Below are positions 34,332 through 43,268 of a DNA stretch of 49,248 bases, piece by piece. Position 1 is the stretch's first letter. Every line of letters begins with the position of its first letter. The position numbers and the translations under genes were made by a program. The DNA lies in the NCBI GenBank assembly GCA_028285595.1, contig JANQOW010000099.1, forward strand, positions 1-49,248, in the 5' to 3' direction. This DNA comes from Hyphomicrobiales bacterium. Lineage in GTDB: Bacteria; Pseudomonadota; Alphaproteobacteria; Rhizobiales; CAJQND01. The notes beneath the pieces are model-generated. The model did not search any database. It was not told the DNA's origin and saw only the letters and a program-made list of their open reading frames with translations.

Positions 34332-35366
34332 TCAAAACGGCTTGCTCATCACCCTTTCCGTGGTGTGCCGGATTTCGAGGCGCGCTTCCAGTTCCTGGCT
34401 CGCCACCGGCTGGCCGTGTTCCAAAGCTGCGATTAAAGCGTCTGCCGCTCCTTGCCCCATGGCTTTGGCGGGCACCGCGATGGTCGTCAGGGGCGGGTTC
34501 AAATGGGCGGCCAATGGCAGGTCATCAAAGCCGGTGATGGACAGCTCACCAGGCACCGAGAGCCCATGTGCCTGGGCCTCAATGAGGGCGCCGGTGGCCA
34601 GGACATCATTGCCGCAGATTATTGCCGTTGGCCGGTTGTGGTCCACATTGATGAGCGTGCGTAGGGCCTCTCGTGCGGCGGCATGGGTGTAGGCCGCTTC
34701 AATGATCTGATCGCGATGCAGCGCAAGACCTTTATCGATGAGGCCTTGCTCGGTGCCCGCGATGCGTTGGGTGGCCCGGTCGTTATCCTGGGAGATGCCC
34801 GCGATCATGGCGATGGTGCGATGGCCGAGATCAGCCAGATGATGCGCCACGGTCCGCGCCGCTTCAAAGTTGGAAAAGCCCACGTGAGGATGACGCGAGC
34901 GTGGGGTCCACGCCCAGGTGTGCACGTAAGGAACGCCCGCTCGGGCAATCATCTCGTGGACCTCCGGGCTGTGACTGTCGCCCACCAGGGCAATAGCATC
35001 GACACCGCGCTCCAGAAGCCGGCGGACCTTCAAGGCTTCCGTTTCAAGATCATAGTTCGACACTGCCAAAAGCAGAGTGAGTCCGGCTTCGTTTAAGTGC
35101 CGCTCAAACGCGTCAATACCGGCGGCGAATATCGCGCTCGCCAACGTAGGGATCACCGCGCCCACCGTGTGTGAGCGCCGCGAGGCGAGTGCCCGTGCCG
35201 CACCGTGAGGCATATAGCCCAGCTCCGAGATGGCCGCATTGATCCGCTGCCGGGCCTCCGCCGTGACGATCCCGGTGCCGTTGAGGGCGCGCGAAACCGT
35301 TGCGGTTGAGACGCCGGCGGCTTTGGCGATGTCTGCCTGGTTGACTCTTTTGCCTGGATGGTCCAT
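34332..35366 (-). CDS. LacI-family transcriptional regulator
   Basis: A 344-aa repressor. The N-terminal HTH QADIAKAAGVSTATVSRALNG (residues 9-28) and hinge helix MPHGAARALASRRS are followed by a sugar-binding-like effector domain with FDDLPLAAHLNPPLTTI near the C-terminus. It is divergent from hpsN and a perfect 16-bp palindrome typical of LacI operators lies 8 bp upstream of its start. It therefore probably represses itself and the sulfonate operon, with DHPS, sulfolactate or a relative as inducer. The subgroup is GntR/GntH-like by wording. Confidence 0.88.
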   Translation of the reverse strand: MDHPGKRVNQADIAKAAGVSTATVSRALNGTGIVTAEARQRINAAISELGYMPHGAARALASRRSHTVGAVIPTLASAIFAAGIDAFERHLNEAGLTLLLAVSNYDLETEALKVRRLLERGVDAIALVGDSHSPEVHEMIARAGVPYVHTWAWTPRSRHPHVGFSNFEAARTVAHHLADLGHRTIAMIAGISQDNDRATQRIAGTEQGLIDKGLALHRDQIIEAAYTHAAAREALRTLINVDHNRPTAIICGNDVLATGALIEAQAHGLSVPGELSITGFDDLPLAAHLNPPLTTIAVPAKAMGQGAADALIAALEHGQPVASQELEARLEIRHTTERVMSKPF

Positions 35367-35373
35367 GTAACTA

Positions 35374-35389
35374 ATGTAAGCGCTTACAT
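35374..35389. promoter_or_regulatory. LacI-type operator
   Basis: The perfect 16-bp palindrome ATGTAAGCGCTTACAT has the central CG of LacI/GalR operators. It lies between lacI and hpsN, 53 bp upstream of the hpsN start, and should control both directions. Confidence 0.8.
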
Positions 35390-35441
35390 GCGCAGATTTC
35401 CAGCATTAATTTTACTCATGAGCTGACAGCAGGACATCATC

Positions 35442-36743
35442 ATGGCCGTGACCTATCTGAAGAAGGCGACCAAGACCGCCGCAACGGGTGAAGAGGAAAC
35501 CCGTAAGATCGTTGAGAATATGCTCGCTGAAATCGAAGCGGGCGGGGAAGACGTCGCGCGCAGTTATGGCGAGAAGCTGGACAAATATGCCGGCGAAATC
35601 GTTGCCACCGAAGAGGCCATTGCCGCAGCAGATGCCAAGCTCTCCCAGCAGCTCAAAGACGACATCATGTTTGCTCACGAGCGGGTCAAAAAGTTCGCTG
35701 AAGCTCAGAAAGCCTCGATCAGCGAGTTTGAGACCGAACTCTCTCCGGGTTTGTGGGCCGGCCAGAAACTCATCCCCATCGATACGGCCGGCTGCTATGT
35801 GCCGGGTGGGCGCTACGCCCATGTGGCATCGGCGGTTATGTCCATCACCACGGCTAAGGTTGCAGGGGTAAAGAATGTCATTGCCTGCTCAGCACCTCAT
35901 GGCGATGAAGGCATCAATCCGGGGATCTTGTGGACCGCGAATTATTGCGGTGCCGACCACATCTTAAACCTGGGCGGGGTGCAGGGCATCGCGGCGCTGG
36001 CGTTTGGCCTCTTTACGGGCAAAAAGGCCCGCATCCTGGTGGGGCCCGGCAACCGCTTTGTGGCCGAGGCCAAGCGGATGCTCTTCGGACGGGTGGGTAT
36101 TGATTTGTTTGCGGGCCCAACCGAGGTCCTGATCATCGCCGACGAGAAGGCAGATCCGCAGATCGTGGCGGAAGATCTGGTGGGCCAGGCCGAGCATGGC
36201 TTTGACAGCCCGTGTTGGCTGATCACCACCTCACGGGCGTTGGGCGAAGATGTCCTTGGGCGCATGGACGACCTGATCAACGATCTGCCGGAAACCCAGA
36301 AGGTCGCGGCCACCGCCGCGTGGCGCGACTATGGCGAGGTGGTGTTGTGCGACACCGATGAGGAAGCTGTCACGGTGTCTGATGAATATGCAGCAGAGCA
36401 CCTTGAGCTGCAGGTGGAGAACCTGGATTGGTACGTGGACAAGCTCCAGAACTATGGCTCGCTGTTTGTGGGTGAGGAGACCACCGTAGCGTTTGGCGAT
36501 AAGTGCTCGGGCACCAACCATATTCTTCCCACCAAGGGGGCCGGCCACTACACGGGCGGGCTGTCGGTGCACAAATTCATCAAAGTGGTCACCACCCAGC
36601 GCATGACCCAGGAAGCGAACCGGGACGTTGCGTCTGTGACGGCACGTATCTCCAGATTGGAAGGCATGGAAGCGCATGCACGAACGGGCGATGCACGCTT
36701 GCGGAAGTACTTCCCCGACGAAACGTTCCAAACCACGCCTTAA
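35442..36743 (+). CDS. hpsN: sulfopropanediol 3-dehydrogenase HpsN (HisD paralogue)
   Basis: A 433-aa zinc- and NAD-dependent dehydrogenase of the histidinol dehydrogenase family. It keeps the family core: DTAGCYVPGGRYAH, VGPGNRFVAEAKR, FAGPTEVLIIAD, the zinc ligand region DLVGQAEHGFDSP and GTNHILPTKGAGHYTGGLS. The C-terminus RISRLEGMEAHART is characteristic of non-HisD paralogues. Position before SDR, Zn-alcohol dehydrogenase and suyAB genes makes it HpsN, which oxidises (R)-2,3-dihydroxypropane-1-sulfonate to (R)-sulfolactate through the aldehyde. It is the first gene of the operon, behind the LacI operator. Confidence 0.88.
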   Translation: MAVTYLKKATKTAATGEEETRKIVENMLAEIEAGGEDVARSYGEKLDKYAGEIVATEEAIAAADAKLSQQLKDDIMFAHERVKKFAEAQKASISEFETELSPGLWAGQKLIPIDTAGCYVPGGRYAHVASAVMSITTAKVAGVKNVIACSAPHGDEGINPGILWTANYCGADHILNLGGVQGIAALAFGLFTGKKARILVGPGNRFVAEAKRMLFGRVGIDLFAGPTEVLIIADEKADPQIVAEDLVGQAEHGFDSPCWLITTSRALGEDVLGRMDDLINDLPETQKVAATAAWRDYGEVVLCDTDEEAVTVSDEYAAEHLELQVENLDWYVDKLQNYGSLFVGEETTVAFGDKCSGTNHILPTKGAGHYTGGLSVHKFIKVVTTQRMTQEANRDVASVTARISRLEGMEAHARTGDARLRKYFPDETFQTTP

Positions 36744-36749
36744 GGACGC

Positions 36750-37517
36750 ATGATGGGATCAGCCGAATTCATAGGCACGCTGTTCTCGCTTGAGGGGCGG
36801 GTGGCCGTGGTCACCGGCGCTTCCTCGGGTATTGGGCGCCATATGGCCGGTGTGCTCAGCGGGGCCGGGGCGAAGGTTGTGGCTGTGGCGCGGCGCAAGG
36901 ATCGGCTGGAGAGCCTGGTTGATGAAGGCCAGATTGCAGCTGTTCCAGCAGATCTTTCGAGCGTTGGCGATTATGATGCCCTGGCGGCTGATCTGGCCGA
37001 ACCGTTCGGCGCACCTGATATTCTGATCAATGCGGCTGGCGTAAATTTCCGCGAGCCGGCCGATGACATCACGCCGGAAAGCTGGCAGGCCACGCTTCAC
37101 CTCAACTTGTCCGTACCGTTCTTCGTGGCCCGCGCCTTGGTGCCTGGCATGCTGGAGAAGGGCGCGGGCAACATCATCAATATCGCCTCGCTGCAAAGCT
37201 ACCGGGCGTTTGAAAAAGGTATGGCCTACGGCGCTTCGAAGGGCGGCATCACGCAGCTCACCCGGGCGATGGCTCAGGCCTGGTCGAAAGACGGCATCGT
37301 GGCTAATGCCATCGCGCCCGGGTTCTTTCCCACCGAACTGACGGCTCCGGTGTTTGGCGATGATGCGCTGAGCCGCCATCATGCCGATGCCACGGCGATC
37401 GGACGCAACGGCGAACTCACCGATCTGGACGGCACCACGGTGTTCCTGGCGTCTCGCGGGGCGGCCTATGTGACCGGCCAGGTGGTGGCGGTGGATGGGG
37501 GGTATCTCGCCACATGA
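36750..37517 (+). CDS. hpsO: SDR dehydrogenase, HpsO-like (DHPS 2-dehydrogenase)
   Basis: A 255-aa classical SDR: TGASSGIGR, INAAGVNF in the NNAG place, NIASLQS and YGASKGG as catalytic serine and Tyr-xxx-Lys. In Cupriavidus the HpsO and HpsP enzymes interconvert the DHPS enantiomers through a ketone so that HpsN can use both. The gene begins 6 bp after hpsN and overlaps the next by 4 bp. The symbol rests on context; SDR sequence alone would not give the substrate. Confidence 0.75.
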   Translation: MMGSAEFIGTLFSLEGRVAVVTGASSGIGRHMAGVLSGAGAKVVAVARRKDRLESLVDEGQIAAVPADLSSVGDYDALAADLAEPFGAPDILINAAGVNFREPADDITPESWQATLHLNLSVPFFVARALVPGMLEKGAGNIINIASLQSYRAFEKGMAYGASKGGITQLTRAMAQAWSKDGIVANAIAPGFFPTELTAPVFGDDALSRHHADATAIGRNGELTDLDGTTVFLASRGAAYVTGQVVAVDGGYLAT

Positions 37518-38509
37518 GAGCGCTGGTCTACACAGGGCCGGAAGCGGTGGAGCTGCGCCAGGTGGACGAACCTGTGGCCGCTGCGGGCGACGTGGTGGTT
37601 GAGGTGGATGCTGTGGGCATCTGCGGCTCCGATATGCATGCCTTCCTGGGGCATGACGAACGCCGTCCCGCGCCGCTGATCTTGGGCCATGAGGCATCGG
37701 GCACTGTGATCGAAGGTCCTGGCAAGGGACGCCGGGTGACCCTGAACCCGCTTGTGACCTGCGGGGTGTGCGAAGCCTGCGTGGAGGGCCGGCATAACCT
37801 TTGCCCGCACCGTCAGATCATCTCCATGCCGCCGCGCGAGGGCGCCTTTGCCGAGCAGGTGGCGATCCCGGCGATAAATGCGCTGGAGTTGCCGGAAGGG
37901 TTGTCGTTTGCGCAAGCTGCGCTCACCGAGCCCATATCCTGTTCCTATCATGCGGTGCGCCTGGCGGCTGAAGCGTCACACCGGCCGCTTTCCGAGGCCC
38001 GGGCGATTGTGTTGGGCGGCGGGGCCATTGGTGTGGCTGCAGCCTTGGTGTTGGCTGACATGGGCTGTTCCGACATTTGGATTGCCGAGACCAACGAACT
38101 GCGCCACGGGCTTTTGAGCCGGGCCGGGAACTTCAAGGTTTACAACCCGCTGCAGGGTGCGGGCCCTGAGGCGGGCAGTGCGCATGTGATCGTGGATGCC
38201 TTCGGCGGCGAAGCCACGCGCGCCAGCTCCAGCGCTCTGGTGAAGCCCGGCGGCGTCATCGTTCATATCGGTCTTGCCTCAGGCGAAGGCGGCTTGGATG
38301 TGCGCCGGATGACACTGCAGGAAGTGACGTTTATCGGCACCTACACGTTCACGCGCAGCGACTTTGCGCAAACGTTGAACGCCATCGCCCAAGGCCGCCT
38401 GGGCCCTCTGGACTGGGTGGAAGAGCGCGGCCTTGCAGATGGCCCTGGCGCCTTCAAAGACATTCTGAGCGGCAAGGCCGCTCACCCGAAGATCATGTTT
38501 CGACTTTAA
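37514..38509 (+). CDS. hpsP: zinc-dependent alcohol dehydrogenase, HpsP-like
   Basis: A 331-aa medium-chain dehydrogenase. The catalytic zinc ligand Cys in GICGSDMHAF, LGHEASG, and the four structural-zinc cysteines in CGVCEACVEGRHNLC are present. The Rossmann motif appears as VLGGGAIGVAAALVLADMG. With HpsO it would provide the second step of enantiomer interconversion of DHPS. It overlaps hpsO (ATGA) and is followed 18 bp later by suyA. Confidence 0.78.
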   Translation: MRALVYTGPEAVELRQVDEPVAAAGDVVVEVDAVGICGSDMHAFLGHDERRPAPLILGHEASGTVIEGPGKGRRVTLNPLVTCGVCEACVEGRHNLCPHRQIISMPPREGAFAEQVAIPAINALELPEGLSFAQAALTEPISCSYHAVRLAAEASHRPLSEARAIVLGGGAIGVAAALVLADMGCSDIWIAETNELRHGLLSRAGNFKVYNPLQGAGPEAGSAHVIVDAFGGEATRASSSALVKPGGVIVHIGLASGEGGLDVRRMTLQEVTFIGTYTFTRSDFAQTLNAIAQGRLGPLDWVEERGLADGPGAFKDILSGKAAHPKIMFRL

Positions 38510-38527
38510 GAGAAAGGTACTGCACAC

Positions 38528-38815
38528 ATGCCCATACCCCAGCTGCTTGTCCACAACTCCGAAGATAATGTGGGGGTTGTGGTTGTCGAGGGGCTCACCG
38601 CCGGCACGGAGATGCTCTGCGTGGTGACCCATGACAACACCGATTTCACCCTGACCGCTAAAGCCGATGTGCCCATCGGCCACAAGATCGCCCTGTCTGA
38701 TCTGGCGGAAGGCGATACCATCATTAAGTACGGCGAAGATATCGGCAAGATGGTGGGCGATTGCGAGAAGGGCGGCCATGTGCACGTCCATAACCTGAAG
38801 ACAAAACGCTGGTAG
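38528..38815 (+). CDS. suyA: (2R)-sulfolactate sulfo-lyase subunit alpha
   Basis: A 95-aa SAF-domain protein. The N-terminus IPQLLVHNSEDNVGVVVVEG, the central VPIGHKIALSDLAEGD and the ending HVHVHNLKTKRW are typical of SuyA. It is the small partner of SuyB. The complex cleaves (R)-sulfolactate to pyruvate and sulfite in the cytoplasm. Altronate dehydratase small subunits share the fold, but gene pairing and the sulfonate operon favour SuyA. Confidence 0.88.
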   Translation: MPIPQLLVHNSEDNVGVVVVEGLTAGTEMLCVVTHDNTDFTLTAKADVPIGHKIALSDLAEGDTIIKYGEDIGKMVGDCEKGGHVHVHNLKTKRW

Positions 38816-38830
38816 CGGAGAGCAAGTCAG

Positions 38831-40003
38831 ATGACAACGAACGAAAAAATCATGGCATACCGCCGCGAGAACGGCCGCGTGGGCGTGCGCAACCATGTGG
38901 TGATCCTGCCCGTGGACGATATCTCCAATGCCGCCTGTGAAGCGGTTGCCAACAACATTAAAGGCACCATGGCGCTGCCGCATTCCTATGGCCGTCTGCA
39001 GTTTGGTGAAGATCTTGAGCTGCACTTCCGGACCATGATCGGCACCGGCGCGAACCCGAACGTGGCCGCGTGCATCGTGATCGGCATCGAGCCAGGATGG
39101 ACCCAGCGGATCGCCGATGGCATTGCCGAAACCGGCAAACCCGTGGCGGCCTACTCAATCGAGCAGCATGGCGACATCAACACGGTGGCCACCGCTTCTC
39201 GGAAGGCGAAGGAATTCGTGCACTGGGCCTCTGAGCTGCAGCGCGAAGAGTGCGACATGTCCGAACTGTGGGTCTCCACCAAATGCGGTGAGTCCGACAC
39301 AACCACAGGTCTTGGGTCCTGCCCGACCGTGGGCAACATGTACGACAAGCTGTTGCCCAAGGGCATCTACGGATGTTTCGGCGAGACCTCGGAGATCACC
39401 GGTGCGGAACATCTCTGCAAAGCCCGCGGGGCAACCGAAGAAGCCGGCGACAAGTTCATGGCCATCTGGCAGGCCTACATGGATGATGTGATCGAGCCCC
39501 ACAAAACCAGCGACCTGTCCGAAAGCCAGCCCACCATGGGCAACATTGAGGGTGGTCTGACCACCATTGAGGAAAAGGCCCTGGGCAACCTGGAGAAGAT
39601 CGGCCGCACGTCGACTTACGTGGATGCGGTGGGCCCGGCGGTGGCGCCGGAGAAGGGCCCAGGGCTCTATTTTATGGACACATCCTCTGCCGCCGCTGAG
39701 TGCGTGACCCTTATGGGCGCGGCCGGTTTCGTGGTGCACACGTTCCCCACGGGACAAGGCAATATCGTGGGTAACCCGATTGTCCCGGTGATCAAGATCT
39801 CCGCCAACCCGCGCACGGTGCGCACCATGTCAGAGCATATCGACTGCGATGTGACCGGTATTCTGACACGGGAGATGACGATCGATCAGGCCGGCGATGA
39901 GCTGATCGACATGATCCGCCGCACCGCCAACGGCCGGATGACGGCTGCCGAAGCGCTTGGGCACAAAGAGTTTGTGATGACCAAGCTGTACCGCTCGGCC
40001 TAA
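38831..40003 (+). CDS. suyB: (2R)-sulfolactate sulfo-lyase subunit beta
   Basis: A 390-aa protein of the UxaA/altronate dehydratase large-subunit family, with [20 protein letters not shown] near the N-terminus, [20 protein letters not shown] in the centre (metal-binding cysteines) and [20 protein letters not shown] near the end. With SuyA it releases sulfite from sulfolactate. A GGAGAGCAAG ribosome-binding site precedes the ATG. It is the last gene of the operon and is followed by a terminator. Genes for sulfite oxidation or export are not in this window. Confidence 0.88.
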   Translation: MTTNEKIMAYRRENGRVGVRNHVVILPVDDISNAACEAVANNIKGTMALPHSYGRLQFGEDLELHFRTMIGTGANPNVAACIVIGIEPGWTQRIADGIAETGKPVAAYSIEQHGDINTVATASRKAKEFVHWASELQREECDMSELWVSTKCGESDTTTGLGSCPTVGNMYDKLLPKGIYGCFGETSEITGAEHLCKARGATEEAGDKFMAIWQAYMDDVIEPHKTSDLSESQPTMGNIEGGLTTIEEKALGNLEKIGRTSTYVDAVGPAVAPEKGPGLYFMDTSSAAAECVTLMGAAGFVVHTFPTGQGNIVGNPIVPVIKISANPRTVRTMSEHIDCDVTGILTREMTIDQAGDELIDMIRRTANGRMTAAEALGHKEFVMTKLYRSA

Positions 40004-40013
40004 CACACTGTTC

Positions 40014-40050
40014 CCCCACGCTCCGGCGTTTGCCGGGGCGTGGGGTTTTA
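40014..40050 (+). terminator. Rho-independent terminator of the hps-suy operon
   Basis: A 14-bp stem (CCCCACGCTCCGGC with GCCGGGGCGTGGGG) has a 4-nt loop and is followed by TTTTATT. It lies 10 bp after the suyB stop codon. Confidence 0.85.
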
Positions 40051-40129
40051 TTGATCCGGTACCTGTTGCTCCGGAACGTCAACTAACTCCCGGCCCATCT
40101 GCGACGGCAGGGGAGGCGGTGTCTGCGTT

Positions 40130-40711
40130 TCAAAGTTTGTGCAGCAGCGTTGGCAGGAACTGCTCTGCCATGGCGTCCGTGCGCTGCTCGCCCCAGATAC
40201 CGTTAAGTGTTGCCTCGGAAACCGCGAAATAATTGATCGCGCCGATCAGCTGATACACCACTGCCCGCGCCTCATCCTCTGAACGGTCCTGCCAGCCGGG
40301 CCGCGACAACAGCAGAGCCACGCTTTCATCCAGAAAGGACTTCAGGAACCAGGTGCGGCTTGTGGCGGCGCGGTCCAGATTGTCCAAAAGCTCGCGCGCG
40401 ATCAGGCGGGCATCGCGCGGCTCTGCCTGAAGATGCAGGTGCAGTTTCTCAACGTAGATTTCAAGTCGGTCTTCTGGGGCGGTTGCGGCCAGTTGGGCCT
40501 CCCGTACGATGGTCTCAAAGCGCACAGACAGTTGCCGGAGGACTTCAGCATAAAGCGCCTCCTTTGTGCGGAAATGATGCAAAACCGATTGCTTGGTGAG
40601 GCCCAGCTCCTTGGCCACATCGGCGAGCGAGGTGCCATAAAAGCCGCGCTCGGAAAACAATGTGAGCGCCACATCGATAAACTTCTGCTGTGCGGACCGG
40701 GGCTGTTCCAT
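40130..40711 (-). CDS. TetR-family transcriptional regulator
   Basis: A 193-aa repressor. The N-terminal HTH reads FIDVALTLFSERGFYGTSLADVA and ELGLTKQSVLHHFRTKEALY, standard TetR wording; the rest is an all-helical ligand domain. The ATG at 40711 is chosen, though one three codons earlier is equally possible. It is divergent from a Rieske oxygenase gene, and a perfect 22-bp palindrome plus a degenerate copy lie in the shared promoter. It should repress itself and the oxygenase until a ligand appears. Confidence 0.88.
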   Translation of the reverse strand: MEQPRSAQQKFIDVALTLFSERGFYGTSLADVAKELGLTKQSVLHHFRTKEALYAEVLRQLSVRFETIVREAQLAATAPEDRLEIYVEKLHLHLQAEPRDARLIARELLDNLDRAATSRTWFLKSFLDESVALLLSRPGWQDRSEDEARAVVYQLIGAINYFAVSEATLNGIWGEQRTDAMAEQFLPTLLHKL

Positions 40712-40734
40712 GGGCACCATGCCCTAGCACGGTA

Positions 40735-40782
40735 TTGACAACTTACCAATCGTCAAGCATAAACTTACCGATCGGTAAGTTT
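40735..40782. promoter_or_regulatory. Promoter with two TetR-type operators
   Basis: The perfect 22-bp palindrome at 40761-40782 has half-site AAACTTACCGA. A second, imperfect site, ACTTACCAATCGTCAAG, lies at 40741-40757. They overlap a plus-strand promoter with TTGACA at 40735-40740 and CATAAA 17 bp downstream, so repressor binding would block the oxygenase gene directly. Confidence 0.75.
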
Positions 40783-40808
40783 CGCCACTGCAGCGAGGAA
40801 GGTGTGTC

Positions 40809-41942
40809 ATGGATCGCGAAACGGAAATTGCCCTGTTGGAGGAATTGCAGGGGTTGAAGGACAATGGGCTGTTCTTTCTGGATGACGATGTGTGCGCCTC
40901 GCCGGTGGAACGCTATGCGTCCGAGGCCCGGTTTGAGCGGGAGCGCGAGGCGCTGTTCCGCTCCTGGCCGCTGATCGCCGCTCATGGCAGCGAGCTGCCG
41001 GATCCTGGGAGTTTTCTGACCTTGGAGATAGCCGGCTTGCCGGTGCTGCTCACCCGGGACAAAGCAGGCGATGTGAATGCCTTCCTCAACGTGTGCCGCC
41101 ATAGGGGCATGCGGCTGGTGGGAGAGGCGGAAGGATGCAAGCATGCGTTCAGTTGTCCGTATCATGCCTGGACCTGGAGCAACGATGGGACCTTGCGGGC
41201 GATCCCCCATGAGAAGCCCGGGTTTCCGGGGATAGACCTGAATGCCTATGCCTTGCGCCGGTTGCCGGCGACCGAACGGCTGGGTTTCATCTGGATTGTT
41301 GCATCGCCAGATGGTGAGGCTGACTTTGACGCCCATATCGGTCCGCTTAAAGACGATTTCACATGGTTTGACGCTGAGAACCTTGGGGTGGCGGCCAGCA
41401 ATACGTTTGAAAAGGCGGCGAACTGGAAACTGCTGATCGAGGGCGGCATTGAGGCCTATCACTTCAAGGTTGCCCACCGGGACACCATCGGCCCGCACTT
41501 TCTGGATAACCTCTCCAGCTACGAGATGTTGGGCTCCCACATGCGTTCCGTATTGCCCCGCAGCACACTGTCGGAGCTTACCAATCTGCCACGCGAAGAC
41601 TGGTCCATCCGTGCTTATGCCAATGTGCTCTACAGCGTTTTCCCCACCGACCAGTTTCTCGTCATGCAAGACCATGTGGGCTGGCTGAACTACCGCCCGC
41701 TGGCCGCCGGGCGGACGGAAATACGGCTCACCACGCTTGCGCCCCGCAGCGAAATCACTGCAGACAATCAGGCCCACTGGGACCAAAATCACAAGATTAC
41801 CTCTGTGACCTTAGGAGAAGACTTCGCCATCAACACCCAAGTGCAGGCCGGTCTTGCCACAGGCGCCAACGTGGCGCTGACATTCGGGCGCTATGAGGGG
41901 GCTCTGAACCGGTTTAATGCGGAGGTGGAGGCGCATCTTTGA
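40809..41942 (+). CDS. Rieske non-heme iron oxygenase, catalytic subunit
   Basis: A 377-aa ring-hydroxylating oxygenase alpha-subunit-like protein. The [2Fe-2S] Rieske motif is Cys96-x-His98 and Cys116-x2-His119 (CRHRG, CPYHAW). The mononuclear iron ligands are His218 and His223 in EAYHFKVAH, with an acidic third ligand near residue 350. Members hydroxylate aromatics or demethylate quaternary amines; substrate is not evident. No ferredoxin or reductase gene is adjacent, so electrons must come from a partner elsewhere. It is controlled by the divergent TetR and lies upstream of the 79-aa protein, sulfotransferase and peptide genes. Confidence 0.86.
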   Translation: MDRETEIALLEELQGLKDNGLFFLDDDVCASPVERYASEARFEREREALFRSWPLIAAHGSELPDPGSFLTLEIAGLPVLLTRDKAGDVNAFLNVCRHRGMRLVGEAEGCKHAFSCPYHAWTWSNDGTLRAIPHEKPGFPGIDLNAYALRRLPATERLGFIWIVASPDGEADFDAHIGPLKDDFTWFDAENLGVAASNTFEKAANWKLLIEGGIEAYHFKVAHRDTIGPHFLDNLSSYEMLGSHMRSVLPRSTLSELTNLPREDWSIRAYANVLYSVFPTDQFLVMQDHVGWLNYRPLAAGRTEIRLTTLAPRSEITADNQAHWDQNHKITSVTLGEDFAINTQVQAGLATGANVALTFGRYEGALNRFNAEVEAHL

Positions 41943-42042
41943 GCCTTGGTCTTCGGTGAACCTCACATGAATGCGGGTCTCACGGTGCATTCAAATCTGA
42001 ATGAGTAGGGTGTGATGAGTAAACGCACCAGGACCCAGACCC

Positions 42043-42282
42043 ATGCTCAGCACAGATGCAAACCCTCTGAACGGCGATACCTTCGTTTATGCTGACCTGC
42101 CGAACACCACGCGCAAGGCTAAGGAGGCGGAGAACGTGGAGTTCATGCGAGATTTCCTGACGCGCGCCGGTGCGAACAGCGATGGCGATGACGCGGTGTT
42201 TGACAACTTCGTCGGATTCTATGAAATCACAGAGACAACTGGTGGAATTGATCCATCCGTCGATGAAGATGTCATCGCTTAA
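42043..42282 (+). CDS. 79-aa acidic protein of unknown function
   Basis: I do not recognise this small protein. It is acidic, without a signal peptide or membrane segment. It begins MLSTDANPLNGDTFVYADL, has a basic middle TTRKAKEAENVEFMRDFLTR and an acidic C-terminal part with FDNFVGFYEITE. The length, the mix of a helix-like middle and an aromatic/acidic end, and the position between an oxygenase and a sulfotransferase recall the three peptides at 43349-43915, though alignment with them is weak. The tyrosine in an acidic setting (GFYEITE) would suit sulfation. An AGGA sequence nine bases upstream can serve as ribosome-binding site. Confidence 0.55.
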   Translation: MLSTDANPLNGDTFVYADLPNTTRKAKEAENVEFMRDFLTRAGANSDGDDAVFDNFVGFYEITETTGGIDPSVDEDVIA

Positions 42283-42314
42283 ACCCCGCCCGGGATAGGC
42301 CCTGATACGTAGCC

Positions 42315-43199
42315 ATGCCAACGCAAACCCCCACGCTCCGCAAATATGATGAGCTGAACGGCAAAACGTTCCTAATCGGCGTTGGGGCCAACAAAAGCGC
42401 CACCAGCTGGATTTTCACCTACTTTATGTCCTTGCCGGAAGTGGCCGTTTCGCCTCTGAAAGAGATGAGGTTCTTCAATGCGAAAGTTCGCGGGCCTTTG
42501 GTTGAGGATCCGGATCTGTTTGCTCTAAAACGTCTGGCATTCAACTTCCGGCAAGATGGCGATGTGCTTGAAAACCTGCAAGAGCGCGTGGGCTTCCAGG
42601 CGAGCGTCGACCGCGTGAAAATGATCTATGATGAGGGGGCCTATCTGGATCACTTCATCAGACTTTCGTCCGCTGACACCAAAACCCTCTCGGACATCAC
42701 CCCCGCCTACTCGGCCATTGGCCAGGAGGGCTTTGAGTACATCAAGGCGTATTTCGCCACTCAAGATGTGCGGCTCAAGCTGTTCTTTGTCATGCGCGAT
42801 CCGGTGGACCGGCTGTGGTCGCATCTGCGTTATCGGGACCGGCATGATGCGGAGCTGGATGTTCGTCATACCTGGTCTGAGCGGCTCGACGATGCTGAAA
42901 TGATGGCGTTTTGTGATTACCGCAGCACGGTCACCGCGCTCCAAGCGGTGTTCCCTGCCGAGGATCTTCTATTTCTGTTCTATGAGGACCTGTTCTCAGA
43001 GACCTCGCTCAAACAGCTTTGCGCCTTTGCAGATGCCGGCTATCAGCCGCCGGCTATCGACAAGCCTGTCAACGAAACGCCGCTTAAGGTGGACCTGCCC
43101 GACGATGCGCGCGAGGCGCTTCGCCAGAGGCTTGAGCCGCAATATGCCTTCTGCCGCAAGCGGTTTGGGGACCGTGTGCCCGCCGCCTGGCTGGCCTGA
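42315..43199 (+). CDS. PAPS-dependent sulfotransferase
   Basis: A 294-aa sulfotransferase. The 5'-phosphosulfate loop is GVGANKSATSWIFTYF near residue 22, and the 3'-phosphate-binding segment is FFVMRDPVDRLWSHLRYR near residue 155, with FYEDLF further on. It transfers sulfate from PAPS to a hydroxyl or amine of an unknown acceptor. It begins 32 bp after the 79-aa gene and is followed by a 149-bp gap and then three small peptide genes. The subgroup is the common bacterial type that includes glycolipid and peptide sulfotransferases, so sequence does not reveal the acceptor. Confidence 0.84.
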   Translation: MPTQTPTLRKYDELNGKTFLIGVGANKSATSWIFTYFMSLPEVAVSPLKEMRFFNAKVRGPLVEDPDLFALKRLAFNFRQDGDVLENLQERVGFQASVDRVKMIYDEGAYLDHFIRLSSADTKTLSDITPAYSAIGQEGFEYIKAYFATQDVRLKLFFVMRDPVDRLWSHLRYRDRHDAELDVRHTWSERLDDAEMMAFCDYRSTVTALQAVFPAEDLLFLFYEDLFSETSLKQLCAFADAGYQPPAIDKPVNETPLKVDLPDDAREALRQRLEPQYAFCRKRFGDRVPAAWLA

Positions 43200-43268
43200 G
43201 GGCTCCTGCCCTTCCTGTTAAAGACCATGAACAGTGAATGAACTGACGGCTCACGCTTGGTTCAAATG

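Noticed and set aside
35442..36743. Histidinol dehydrogenase of histidine synthesis
   Set aside because: No his genes are adjacent; the operon with hpsO/hpsP-like and suyAB genes and the paralogue-type C-terminus indicate HpsN.
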